From the NCBI GenBank assembly GCA_039621445.1, contig CP154956.1, forward strand, positions 58,287,155-58,351,154: a stretch of 64,000 nucleotides of DNA, given 5' to 3'. Each line of letters opens with the position of its first letter. Position 1 is the first letter of the stretch. The position numbers were made by a program, and so were the translations under genes. The stretch is from Euglena gracilis (taxonomy: Eukaryota; Euglenida; Euglenophyceae; Euglenales). Under the pieces are notes generated by a model. That model was given only the letters and a program-made list of their open reading frames with translations. It had not been told where the DNA came from and did not search any database. Shown in pieces: positions 50,844 to 59,885 of the stretch.

Positions 50844-52656
50844 CCCTCACCAGAAAGCATGTTAAATTATTAAACCATTCAACCATTCTTGATTAGCGAT
50901 TCGTACAGGAGAAGGAAGGTACAAGCTGCTCCCCCCAGGTTGCCTGCCAATGTCGGCTGCTGGCCATAATCTATTCAATTTTCTTTCGATGATCTCCATA
51001 ACCAGCCCATCCTCTGCCTTTCACCTGCCGGTCTGTCTGTGTCTCACAGTCCCAACCCAACGCCCATGGCGTGCTGCCGTCGCACAGTCCTGCACCTTTC
51101 CCTGAGATCAACCTTATCAAGGTGCTCTTCTCCTAAACACCCTGGCCAAGAGCTGCTACCTGCTGTCCCCCCCTGCAGCAGCCTCCACCCACTTTCAGCA
51201 GCACCACGGCCCCCTGGACCTGTCCCTCAGCCTTCATTCAGTCAACCAGCCTCAACCCCGCGTGCTGAGAATCAACTGCGGAGGCCTCCGGGACAAGCTA
51301 CCGATGCTGTTCCTGACCTTGACCTTGACCTTCACCGACGCGGATATCATCTTGCTGCAGGAGGTTGCCTGCGAGGTGCACCCGCAGGGTCTCCAATCTT
51401 TTCTGGCCGCATGGTGGTAGTTCGGTTGTGGGCTTGACACCCTCCCCCATTGAACACAGTTAGTGAACCGGACCCCCCCCCCCAACAAAAAGAACCCCCC
51501 TCAAAAAAACAAAGAGCACCATCCCTCAGCAACCCCAGAACCCATCCACCGAAGACCATGACCCCCAACCACGTACTCTCCATCTTACCCCACCACGTAA
51601 GATACCCACAACAGCCCAGCTCACACCATACACATGGCAGGCCCAATGTGCACGGTAACATCTACTTGACAAGATGATCCCTCACATAGGCCCAACGAAT
51701 GTATCGACAATTCCCCCCCTTGGGTGAGCAGGAGTATGCCTTGGAGTATGTGCACCGTGCGCCAGGAGATGACTCCCGTTCCGCCCGGGGTTCAATGTCG
51801 GTAAGGGGTTCTTTGAAGGGATGTACGGTGGGCGATTGTTCCCCACCTGAGAATGGCCGATCCCCCATGGAGGCGGAGGGTTCAGGTCAACCCCCCGCTG
51901 GGGCCTTTGGCAAGTAAGTGCCTTACTGGGCCTCCCAGATGTCCCTCCCCCCACCATCTCCCGAGGCTGGAACACCTCCCGCATGCATCCAGTGGACCGT
52001 GGTCCCCTGTGCAGCTGGCGGTCAACCACTGGGACGACTGCCTGGCGCCAGAGGTTGCCTGTGTCACCGTCCGGCTAGCTGACCTCCCCGCTCATCACCA
52101 GCAACAATCCCTCCCAGAGGATTATTACGCTGTGTGTGGCGTCGGCATCCATTTCCCCTGCAGCTCGACAACCACCTTCACACCCTCTCGGTCGACGGTA
52201 AACCTCGGCGCCCCCTCCCTGATCACCAAGTCCGTCCTCCCTCTCCCACCCGCCGCTCGTCTTTGGCAGGCCCCATTGCTCTTCAGCTTCTTCTGCCCCT
52301 TGGAGTCCACCCACCAAAGTGAGATCGATGGCTGTGCAGCAGCCAGTAGTGCATTTGATGTTACTGTTCTTAATCAACGATCCTATTCGGGTAAATTGAC
52401 AGTAGCCAGTGACGCACCTGTGCGGTGCCACCTGTCGTGGCTGTGTTGGATCCGGGGGTAGGATAATGGAGAACGCTGCACAAGGAAGCAGTCGACCACA
52501 CGGCGTTCCAGCTGCCTACTACGGGTGTCGTATGGGGGGGGTTCGGGTTCAGGGCCCGGTCACGAGGCTGGAAAGTCACTTTCCAGGGCGGCCAACGTAT
52601 TCTCAGAATACGACCGTGACGTCAATCCAATCCAATCCAATCCCTCACCAGAAAGC
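50844..52656 (+). mobile_element. Truncated LINE with 15-bp target-site duplication
   Basis: The insert (50859-52641) is flanked by exact 15-bp repeats CCCTCACCAGAAAGC at 50844-50858 and 52642-52656, and ends in an (AATCC)n tail at 52624-52641. It contains part of an apurinic/apyrimidinic-type endonuclease domain. No reverse transcriptase is present, so the element is internally deleted or truncated. Confidence 0.8.
51180..51420 (+). pseudogene. LINE endonuclease (EEP domain) fragment
   Basis: The frame contains RVLRINCGGLRDKL, a hydrophobic strand, then TDADIILLQEV, matching the first two motifs of exonuclease-endonuclease-phosphatase domains in non-LTR retrotransposons (Asn of the first strand and Gln-Glu at the metal site). 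It stops at 51420. Downstream, 52013-52130 in another frame (NHWDDCLAPEVACVTVRLAD) may be a later strand of the same domain, displaced by a frameshift or deletion. Confidence 0.6.
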
Positions 52657-52659
52657 TTT

Positions 52660-53490
52660 TCTTTCAGACGACCAGCGATGACAACTGAATCGGGCCAAAA
52701 AATGACAATCTTAAGTTTCGTTCTTCTGTCCGTTCCATCCAAGATTCATCCAGCTGTGACCACCTGACCCCCCCTCCCACCCCCTCCAAAACCCCTTCCA
52801 AAACCCCCAACCCGACCACCAATGGTCAGTAGCCATGGTCGCCAGCTACTAGTCGCTAGCGACCATGGTCGCTAGGGACCAGTCGCTAGCGACCACCAAA
52901 AAATATATCACCAATTTCCCGCAATGAGACGCAAAATTTGTTTTTTTTTCTGGTCCATAACCCATAACGCCTCCACAACCCCACAGGACCAAAAATGTCG
53001 AAAAAAAAAGGGAAATCCAAAATGTCCAAAAGTCACTAAAGATTCCCAATCTGACCAGCAACAGATTTCAATGGAATGGAAATCGACCGACATAAACGGG
53101 CGCCTGAATGGAAATCGACCGACATAAACGTGCGCCTGAATGGAAATCGACTGACATAAACAACTTCAGGCTGAAATCCGTTAATGTCAGTAGAATAGGT
53201 TTTAAATGCCTTAGGTCCAAAAGGCGCATTCACAGTGCGGTTCCAACCCAGACGTCCATTCACTGAGCATGTGAGTGATGACAGCCATGCAAGCCAGAAT
53301 GGACAAAACACCTTTGAATCGACAAGAAAAGAAAACCTTTGCTCTCTGACCGAGAAAATTCACTCTGGTCCAAAATGCTCCCTGAACCCCATGGTGCCCA
53401 AAATTTCGAAAAAAAGTGAAACTCGAAAATTCCAAAATGTCCAAAATTTCACCAAAAATTCCGAATCTGACCAGCAACAGATTTCTATAC
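52660..53490. repeat. Dispersed repeat mosaic
   Basis: Holds the preinsertion sequence of the LINE target ('cttttctttcagacgacc', recurring inverted at 59100-59130), 'gtcgctagcgaccatggtcg' palindromes (52852-52880), the 32-bp minisatellite and a few hundred bases (53210-53440) without recognised repeats. Confidence 0.65.
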
Positions 53491-53591
53491 ACATATTGTG
53501 GCTGAGCCCAGATTTTAGCCTGAAAACGTGTTCAGCAGGGGGGTCCCCTGAACACGTTTTCAGGCTGAAATCTGGGCTCAGCCACAATTTG
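53491..53591. repeat. 100-bp near-perfect palindrome
   Basis: Arms 'ttgtggctgagcccagat' and 'gcctgaaaacgtgttcag' are mirrored as complements around the short centre caggggggtcccc. It could extrude as a cruciform or fold as a long RNA hairpin if transcribed. Confidence 0.85.
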
Positions 53592-53739
53592 TTTAAAAAC
53601 GTGTTCAGAGCCCGCCAAATGCCTGCCCTGAAATTCGTGGTCATGATTCAAGGGGTCAAAAATTCGAAAATGTGAAATTTGGACCGAAAAAAAGATGCCC
53701 TAATGGAAAACGTGCCTTACCACAGATGCCTTTATATCA

Positions 53740-54340
53740 AGAACTGCGTCTTAAACGCAGACTCTGACCTGAGTCTGCGTTTCGAAACACATCATCTGCG
53801 TTTCGTGTGCACATCATCTCTGAATTTGGGATGAATGGGACTTCTCTTGGCATGCTGACTGGACGTGACCAGGTCTGAGGACCCAATCAGCCACGACACG
53901 CATCGACGCACGGCACCAAGAAACAGTTAAAGACGCAGAGGAAATCACCCGATCCTTGTCGCATGAGAGTCGAGGGGGGGGGGTCCGGGGTCTGGACTGG
54001 TCAGGCACAGGGGGGGGGGGGCTTGTGGACCCCCTGTCAAGCTCCAAACTCAACCAGACAGGGGGGGGGAGGGGGTTGGGACATATCACACCCCCAAGAT
54101 CAACTACCAACCTTGAACCACCAACCCACAGAATACGAATAACCGAAGGGGGGGTCTGGGGATAACAGGGTGCTGTTTCGCCGGTCCCCCCCTTATTGTC
54201 CCACCGACCTGCCCCCGGGAGGCCCGATCGGACAATAAGGGGGGGGGGCAATAAGACTGTACCAAAGGAATTTCATTGGCCGGGCCAAAAAACCCCCCGT
54301 CGTCCGGGGCCCAGGGACAATAGGGGGGGGGAATAAGGGG
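53740..54340. repeat. Repeat mosaic with 'acaataag' element
   Basis: Contains 'gtcttaaacgcagactc' palindromes (53746-53790), G-run blocks (53970-54070), and the 'acaataag' element at 54185-54345 ('ttcattggccgggccaaa'). The only long frame (53814-54251, minus) spans these repeats. Confidence 0.65.
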
Positions 54341-54521
54341 GGGTACTTGTCTGTTATCGTATGATGGACCCTTTCGGTTATGGTATGACGCCTTATTTTT
54401 GGGTTATTTGAAGGAGCAGGGTTAGGCGCTAATGGCCATGTTGCGCTTCATGGCCGTGTTGCGCTACGCAGCGCTACATGGCCGTGCAGACCAACATGGC
54501 CGTGTTGCGCAACATTGCAAT

Positions 54522-54720
54522 GGCCACAAATCCTTTTTGTTGTTCAACTGTTGGAGGGCCCCAAAATAACAAAATACCTTGTGTTTCCAAGTCATTTTGG
54601 GGACAAATCCCTTTTGTTGTTCAAACTGTTGGAGGGGCCCAAAATAACAAAATCCCTTGCGTTACCAAGAGCTTTTGGGGGGGCAAATCCCTTTTGTTGT
54701 TCAACTGTTGGACCACGTTA
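54522..54720 (+). repeat. Three ~75-bp tandem units
   Basis: Each has 'atcccttttgttgttcaa', 'ctgttggaggg', 'cccaaaataacaaaatccct' and 'gcgttaccaag' or variant. The 'aacaaaatccct' part is shared with loci at 25.5, 38 and 50 kb. Confidence 0.85.
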
Positions 54721-54725
54721 TGCTG

Positions 54726-54764
54726 CGGGGGGGGGGGGCGGGGGGGGGGGGGGGGGGGGGGGGG

Positions 54765-54796
<32 letters not shown>

Positions 54797-54816
54797 CGGG
54801 GGGGGGGGGGGGGGGC
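54726..54816 (+). repeat. ~90-bp poly-G tract
   Basis: Almost uninterrupted G with four single C bases. It lies at the centre of the 54342-54956 inverted repeat. Strong G-quadruplex potential; assembly length may be unreliable. Confidence 0.95.
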
Positions 54817-55025
54817 CATGTTGCGCAACACGGCCATGTAGCGCCACGTGGCCGCGTTGTGCAACTCCTTCAAATAACCCCATGATAACCCAAAAATAGG
54901 GCGTTGTACCATAACTGAAAGGGGGGAGGTCCGTCGTACAATAACAGACAAGTGCCATTTCGCTATCCTCGATGCCAAACATTTGACAAGTCGGTTGCCG
55001 TTTGCCCTGAATCGTGGTTTGAGGG

Positions 55026-55283
55026 TTATTTGAAGGGTTGATGACACTGGGAAAATGAGCCCCTGGATGTCAAGCCTCGTCTTTTCCGGGCAGCCAAAGC
55101 GTGAAACCCAAGTGTCAGAGAGGCCGTTTGGGAAGGGAGGGGGAAAAGATGGACCAGTCGGGCTTCGCACTGCGAGACGGCGAGGTCCCGCTCGATAAAG
55201 GGTGCCGCCGCCTTGGGTCCCCCAACAACGATGGTGGCCGTTCCCTTGTGGGGAACACTAACTGACCTCAGGGCTGCTGCCAT
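55026..55283 (-). CDS. Possible small ORF, 85 residues
   Basis: ATG-to-stop frame beginning MAAALRSVSVPHKGTATI and continuing VVGGPKAAAPFIERDL. It is not built from an obvious repeat, and lies 1 kb upstream of the cyclase gene on the opposite strand. No family recognised; it may be spurious. Confidence 0.2.
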   Translation of the reverse strand: MAAALRSVSVPHKGTATIVVGGPKAAAPFIERDLAVSQCEARLVHLFPLPSQTASLTLGFHALAARKRRGLTSRGSFSQCHQPFK

Positions 55284-55499
55284 TTGGCGGCAGACATAAG
55301 AATTGTGAAAAGAGTGTCTCAGTCCTCCCCCCCTAATTGCCCCCCTGATTTGCCAATTGGGGGTTGAAGCCTGGCATAAGCCAAACAGGCGTGCGGGCCC
55401 AAAAATGGGTTTTAGAAAAGTTCACCAACACAAAGGTTTCAGCAGGGTTTCAGCAGGTGGCTCGCTTGCCTGCGCCCGATTTTTGTACAGAAAATTTTG

Positions 55500-55804
55500 G
55501 GTACTTGTCTGTTAGTCGATCCACGGCAGTGCATCAAGTCTGTTAGTCGATCCACACCCTATTCAACCCTATTCAATAGGAATGACCACTTTCAGTGCAA
55601 AACAGGATGTGTGACGTCATAATTTGACCATGTGACGTCATATACAAGCAAAATGATGACCGTGTGACGTCATACTTGAGTGTGTGACCCAGGGATGACG
55701 TCATAAGGTCCAAATCAGCTGCATATTTGACGTCATCAAAGCATAGGGGAAGAAAGGGTGTGGATCGAGTCGTTTTGCCGTGGATCGACTAACAGACAAG
55801 TACC
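55500..55804. mobile_element. TIR element (GGTACTTGTCTGTTA family) with TGACGTCA repeats
   Basis: A 305-bp element with perfect ~29-bp inverted ends (GGTACTTGTCTGTTAGTC...) and exact 8-bp duplications AAATTTTG at 55492-55499 and 55805-55812. Five TGACGTCA palindromes lie inside, at 55612, 55633, 55665, 55696 and 55738. Confidence 0.9.
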
Positions 55805-56289
55805 AAATTTTGCACATTGACCCCCAACATTGGCATTCCAATTAAGTTGGTTTCGGGCATTGTTCTTTGCCTCTTCAATGAACTTTTTGGGAGGGGGGGC
55901 GAAAATCCCTCCCCTCCAGACCCAACCAAAGCCAGGTGGACCAAAACAAGGCAACAAGCCGCGCGACCGGAATTCCTTGACCGAAAATCCTCCTGAGCTG
56001 TGCACCCCCTCCTTTGAGGGTGGGTGTTGATTTTGGGAGAAAGAAGGAAGAATTTTGGAAGACCCAAGGGGCCCAAAGGGGCCACGAAGGGCCGCGAGGG
56101 GACCCAAGGACCTTTTTGAACCCCCTGGACCCAAGGGGGACGACGGCTCCATAATGACCATTGCAAGGGGATCCCAAGGGTAGGTAAAGGAGTGGGAAGG
56201 TTGAGGGGGCCGACAGGCAACCCCAAGGGGATGCGCAAGCCCTCAAGAAGGACGCGAACAGTCAGGCGCGAGCACAAGCGCGTTTTTAA

Positions 56290-56820
56290 ATGGACCACAC
56301 CACCCTCAACTTTGGGGTTCAGGCCTCAGTCCCCTGCTACATTGGAACAGACTGTGAGGCAGATGTTTGCAAACAGCTTCTTTCGCTCAACGCCGACAAC
56401 CTCTTTATAATTACGGATGCAACTGTTGAAAAGCTGCATGGGAATTATTTCGATTGGTTAAGAAAGAGTGAGTGTGGTCCATCAGTGATGAAGTATTTGG
56501 TGCCGTGTGGTGACGCCTGCAAATCCTGGGACGTTATGTCAGACTTGGTGCAATGGTTGTTTGCATCGAAGGCCACAAAACGCTCAGTGATAGTCACGTG
56601 GGGCGGTGGTGCGGTGTTGAACGTCGGGGGCCTGGTGGCGTCGATGGTTTTCAGAGGAATGAAGTACGTGCAGAAACCAGGCCTTTGCTTTGGCCCTGAA
56701 TTACCCTTCAAAGCAGAAGCCTGCCAGTTACCCACAACCTTGTTGGCCATGCACGATGTCACGACCTCTTTGAAGACCTCAATATGCTTCCAGGGCCGCA
56801 AGAACAACATTGGATCCAGC
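56290..56820 (+). CDS. Cyclase exon 1 with 54-nt in-frame insertion
   Basis: Open from ATG 56290 (a terminal stop would follow at 56836). Family alignment places KYVQ directly before LPTTLLAM, but here 54 nt (56674-56727, residues KPGLCFGPELPFKAEACQ) intervene. The insert is bounded by CAG on both sides and has no GT at its start. A 60-nt GT-AG intron (56668-56727) is possible but would delete the conserved VQ. Exon 1 ends near the AGC at 56818-56820. Confidence 0.8.
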
Positions 56821-58233
56821 ATTTCTGTTGAAAAATGAAAGGAATGAAAGCAAAAGAATTGCAAATTTTTTTCTAAAAAGAATTTCAAATGAAAAGGTTT
56901 GAAGGTACTTGTTAGCTACTCGACCGCCACCTAACCCTAAATCCCAACCCGAAACCAACCCTAACCCTATTCCTTCAAGAACCAAAATTTTCGACTCTGC
57001 CGTTCGGGGGGTGGCGGATGAGTAGCGAACAAGAACCGGTTTGAGGTTTAAAACTACACATGGAAGATGGATCCCTTTTTTTGTTGTTCCTTTTGGCGCA
57101 GAAAATTTGAATGTGTCCAAGACTTATCGGCAGGGCCAAGTCAAATGTGCTTGTAATTCACATTACTTTCATTATTTACGGTTTCAGCAGAGGCCCATTT
57201 CCTTCCAGTAACCTTTGGGTGTCGCGCGAAATCTGAAAGGGGGAGGGCTGTCGCATAACAGTGTTTATCAGCTTTGCCATATAAAATTTATGGTCAGCCT
57301 CAGCGCTGGACGAGAGTTCAATGCAGTCTGCATCACTGGTCATGGACAGTGCTGTCCACAAACGTCCCAGATGCTAGATGCTGGTCCCCTCCCCTGGTGT
57401 CGAACCCTCGGCATGGCAAAGTGGGTCCAGACTTCTGCATCCGGATGTTCGCAAAAAAAATGGTGGATTTCAAGCACATTTTGCCAAAAAAATAACGGTA
57501 CTTATCTGTTATCGTACGACGGACCCCCCCCTTTCGGTTATGGTACGACACCCTTTTTTGGGGTTATTTAGGGTTAATTAAAGGAATAGGGTTAGGTGCG
57601 CACATGCACGTTTGCGCTACATGGCCACGCTGCGCTACATGGCCACGTTGCGCTCCATGGCCGTGTAGCGCAACGTGGCCATATAGCACAACGTGGCCAT
57701 TAGCGCACCTAACCCTACTCCTTCAATAACCCCATTTCGCGCTACATGGCCACGTTGCGCTACATGGCCATGGAGCGCAACGTGGCCATGTAGCGCAACG
57801 TGGCCATGTAGCGCACTGTAGCATGAGCGCACCTAACCCTACTCCTTCAATAACCCCATAATAACCCAGAAAAAGGGTGTCGTACCATAACCGAAAGGGG
57901 GGGGGTCCGTCGTACGATAACAGATAAGTACCAAAATAACTTTTAAAAGGATCCGAAGAACGTCCATTTGGAGATCTTTTTGCATCTCTCCAAGCCCGGG
58001 GGGAGGATTGGAGTTTTTTGGTGGTTTCTGTTGGTGTGTTCTTGGGTCGTCCAACAGAAAGGCTGGCAGTGAGCTATTATGCACCCATCTTGTCCTTGAT
58101 TGACGTTGCGTTTTGCCGCACCTTGCCTCCTGCAGAGCTTTTCAGTGGCCTTGGTGAACTTGCAAAAAATGCAGCAAGTGGTGCGTTTTGGTCAACAAAC
58201 CAGCTTGTGGCAAAAAAGATTGTGCAATCTCAG
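56290..58233 (+). CDS. DOIS-like sugar phosphate cyclase, two exons, 3' partial
   Basis: Exon 1 (56290 to about 56819) and exon 2 (about 58072-58233) encode the NAD-binding and metal-site region of a dehydroquinate-synthase-fold cyclase. These NAD-dependent enzymes turn a sugar phosphate into a carbocycle; members include dehydroquinate synthase, 2-deoxy-scyllo-inosose synthase (DOIS) and 2-epi-5-epi-valiolone synthase. Visible motifs are NLFIITDATVEKLHG, SVIVTWGGGAVLNVGGLV, FRGMKYVQ, LPTTLLAMHDVTTSLKTS, GRKNNIGS, then YYAPILSLIDVAFCRTLP and ELFSGLGELAKNA. LAMHD and SLK favour the DOIS type over true dehydroquinate synthase. The exact substrate cannot be told. The C-terminal third (metal-binding His region) is not found and is probably beyond the window. 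The start ATG follows an in-frame TAA. Confidence 0.85.
56904..57037. mobile_element. Short TIR element (GGTACTTGTTAGC family)
   Basis: A 134-bp element with inverted ends GGTACTTGTTAGCTACTC and gagtagcgaacaagaacc. Flanking 8-mers ggtttgaa and ggtttgag (7 of 8). The centre includes CCTAACCC telomere-like repeats. It lies in the cyclase intron. Confidence 0.8.
57180..57480. other. Low-repeat part of cyclase intron
   Basis: Not composed of visible repeats. A minus-strand frame (57176-57361) ends ...RDTQRLLEGNGPLLKP and a plus-strand acceptor (tttacggtttcagcag) sits at 57170-57188, but the plus frames after it close quickly, and the family alignment leaves no room for extra residues here. Treated as intronic. 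Confidence 0.4.
57497..57932. mobile_element. TIR element (GGTACTTATCTGTTA family), 8-bp TSD
   Basis: A 436-bp element with ends GGTACTTATCTGTTATCG and CGATAACAGATAAGTACC. Exact 8-bp duplications AAAATAAC at 57489-57496 and 57933-57940. The interior has many 'gcgctacatggccacg' inverted units and CCTAACCC motifs. Closely related to 54342-54956. Confidence 0.9.
58072..58233 (+). CDS. Cyclase exon 2
   Basis: Encodes SYYAPILSLIDVAFCRTL, PPAELFSGLGELAKNAAS and further to KKIVQSQ, where CTCAG|gtcaca is a good donor. In the family, the Tyr-Tyr-x-Pro strand follows the KNxIGS motif directly, so the join to exon 1 is at or near the AGC shared by 56818-56820 and 58072-58074. A frame-preserving GT-AG pair is not found there. 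Confidence 0.85.
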
Positions 58234-58411
58234 GTCACAATTACCCCCCCACCCTCCAGGCACCGTGAAAATATCTCAAACTGGCGTTTGGGACGCCGGG
58301 TTCAGGACAGAACCGGCGTCCCCCCCACGGGTTTTCTGGACGCCAGTTCTGTCCTCAAACCCGGGGTTAGGGACGCCGGTTCTGTCCAAAACCCGGCGTC
58401 CCTAATGCCGG

Positions 58412-58505
58412 TTTTGTCATTCCTAAAAATGTCACCAAAAGTGCCCCAAAATGGCTATGAGGCCATTTTGGGGCACTTTTGGTGACATTTTTAGGAATGA
58501 CAAAA
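58412..58505. repeat. 94-bp perfect hairpin
   Basis: Arms 'ttttgtcattcctaaaaatg', 'tcaccaaaagtgccccaaa' and their exact complements flank a ~7-base loop (ctatgag at 58455-58461). The stem is about 43 bp. A half-copy (cattcctaaaaatgtcaccaa) occurs at 60764-60790 and 34850-34870. Confidence 0.9.
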
Positions 58506-59774
58506 TGCCCTGATATGACTATTTTGATCATGTGGCACAATGAAATTTTCCATTTTGGGACCATTGGGGTGGATATCCAATTTTGGTGAAAATGTTTTGG
58601 ATTAAGAGTACCGTGCATCGTGGAAAAATGTGATGACCACCGCTGGCCGTCTGTTAAAACCTATTTTCTGGGCCCGACGCCTGTCTTGAAATTCTACTGA
58701 CATTAACGGATTTCAGCCTGAAATTGTTTGTGTCAGTCGATTTCCATTCAGGCGCCCGTTTATGTCAGTCGATTTCCATTCAGGCGCCCGTTTATGTCAG
58801 TCGATTTCCATTCAGGCGCCCGTTTATGTCGGTCGATTTCCATTCCATTGAAATCTGTTGCTGGTCAGATTGGGAATTTTCAGTGACTTTTTGGACATTT
58901 TGGATCTCCCTTTTTTGAAGACATTTTTGGTCCTATGGGGTTGTGGAGGCGTTATGGACCAGAAAAAAACCAAATTTTGTGGTCAGGTGATCACAGCTGG
59001 CTGAACTTTGGATGGAACAGACGGAAGGACGGAGCTGAAGATTATCATTTTCTGGAACTTCAGAAAAAGCATTCGGCAAATTTGCCCTGAACCAGTTGTT
59101 ATCACTGGTTATCTGAAAGAAAACCTTTTGGGTGAGGAGTGATTTGGCCACGTTAAACCTATTTTCTAGGCTCGACTCCTGTATTGCAATTCTATTCTAT
59201 TGCAAGGCTGTGTTCCTGGCAACATGGCTTTGGTCAAAATCTGTGTTTCCAAAAAAAAATGCAGAGTCTGCGTTTTAGGCACAGTTCTTGAGATAGAGAT
59301 TGTTCTTGTCAAAATGGAAGAAAAAATGCATTCCGGAAAAATGCAGAGTCTGCGTTTAAGACACAGTTCTTGATGTAGAGATTGTTTCTTTCAAAATGGA
59401 AGAAAGGCTGCATTCCGAAAAAAAGGAAGAAAAGGTTGGGTCGGACATTAACGGATTTCAGGCTGAAACCTAAAATGTCCCGAAACGGAACAAAAGGGCA
59501 TTCAAAAAAAGGACACAAAAGGTCGGTCGATTTCCAAGACATCGGAAACCGTTTATGTCAGTCGATTTCCATTCAGGCGCCCGTTAGTGTCGGTCGATTT
59601 CCATTCAGGCGCCCGTTAGTGTCGGTCGATTTCCATTCAGGCGCCCGTTAGTGTCAGTCGATTTCCATTCAGGCGCCCGTTAATGGGCCAAAAACCACTT
59701 TTTTGACCATATTTCCGTCCAGGCGGTTCGGTCGAATGAATATCAAGACAGGCGTCGGGCCCAGACAAAATAGG

Positions 59775-59885
59775 TTTTAGAAAAATCGACCGACACTAAC
59801 AGATTCAGCAGGGGCGCCGGGCGGCTCGCTTCGCTCGCTCGCGCCCGGCGCCCCTGCTGAATCTGTTAGTGTCGGTCGATTTTTG
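59775..59885. repeat. Hairpin 'cagattcagcaggggcgc', copy 3
   Basis: Near-perfect inverted repeat, with the loop ggctcgcttcgctcgctcgc, bounded on both sides by 'tttagaaaaatcgaccg' or its complement. Confidence 0.9.

Larger units (their letters stand above)
54342..54956. mobile_element. TIR element (GGTACTTGTCTGTTA family), long arms
   Basis: Ends GGTACTTGTCTGTTATCG and ttgtacataac-type complement 'acaataacagacaagtgcc'. The inverted arms extend for about 75 bp to 'ggttatttgaaggag'. Inside are 'gccatgttgcgc' inverted units, three ~75-bp tandem units (54522-54720) and a 90-bp G-tract. No target duplication is visible. Confidence 0.75.

Noticed and set aside
51853-52461. 202-codon plus-strand ORF in the LINE
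   Set aside because: Only a short middle part resembles an endonuclease strand. The frame differs from the upstream motif frame, so it is treated as part of a degraded pseudogene, not as an intact CDS.
55875-56298. Overlapping minus-strand ORFs upstream of the cyclase
   Set aside because: Leu/Pro/Gly-rich frames from AAGGGGCCC-like runs; no support as genes.
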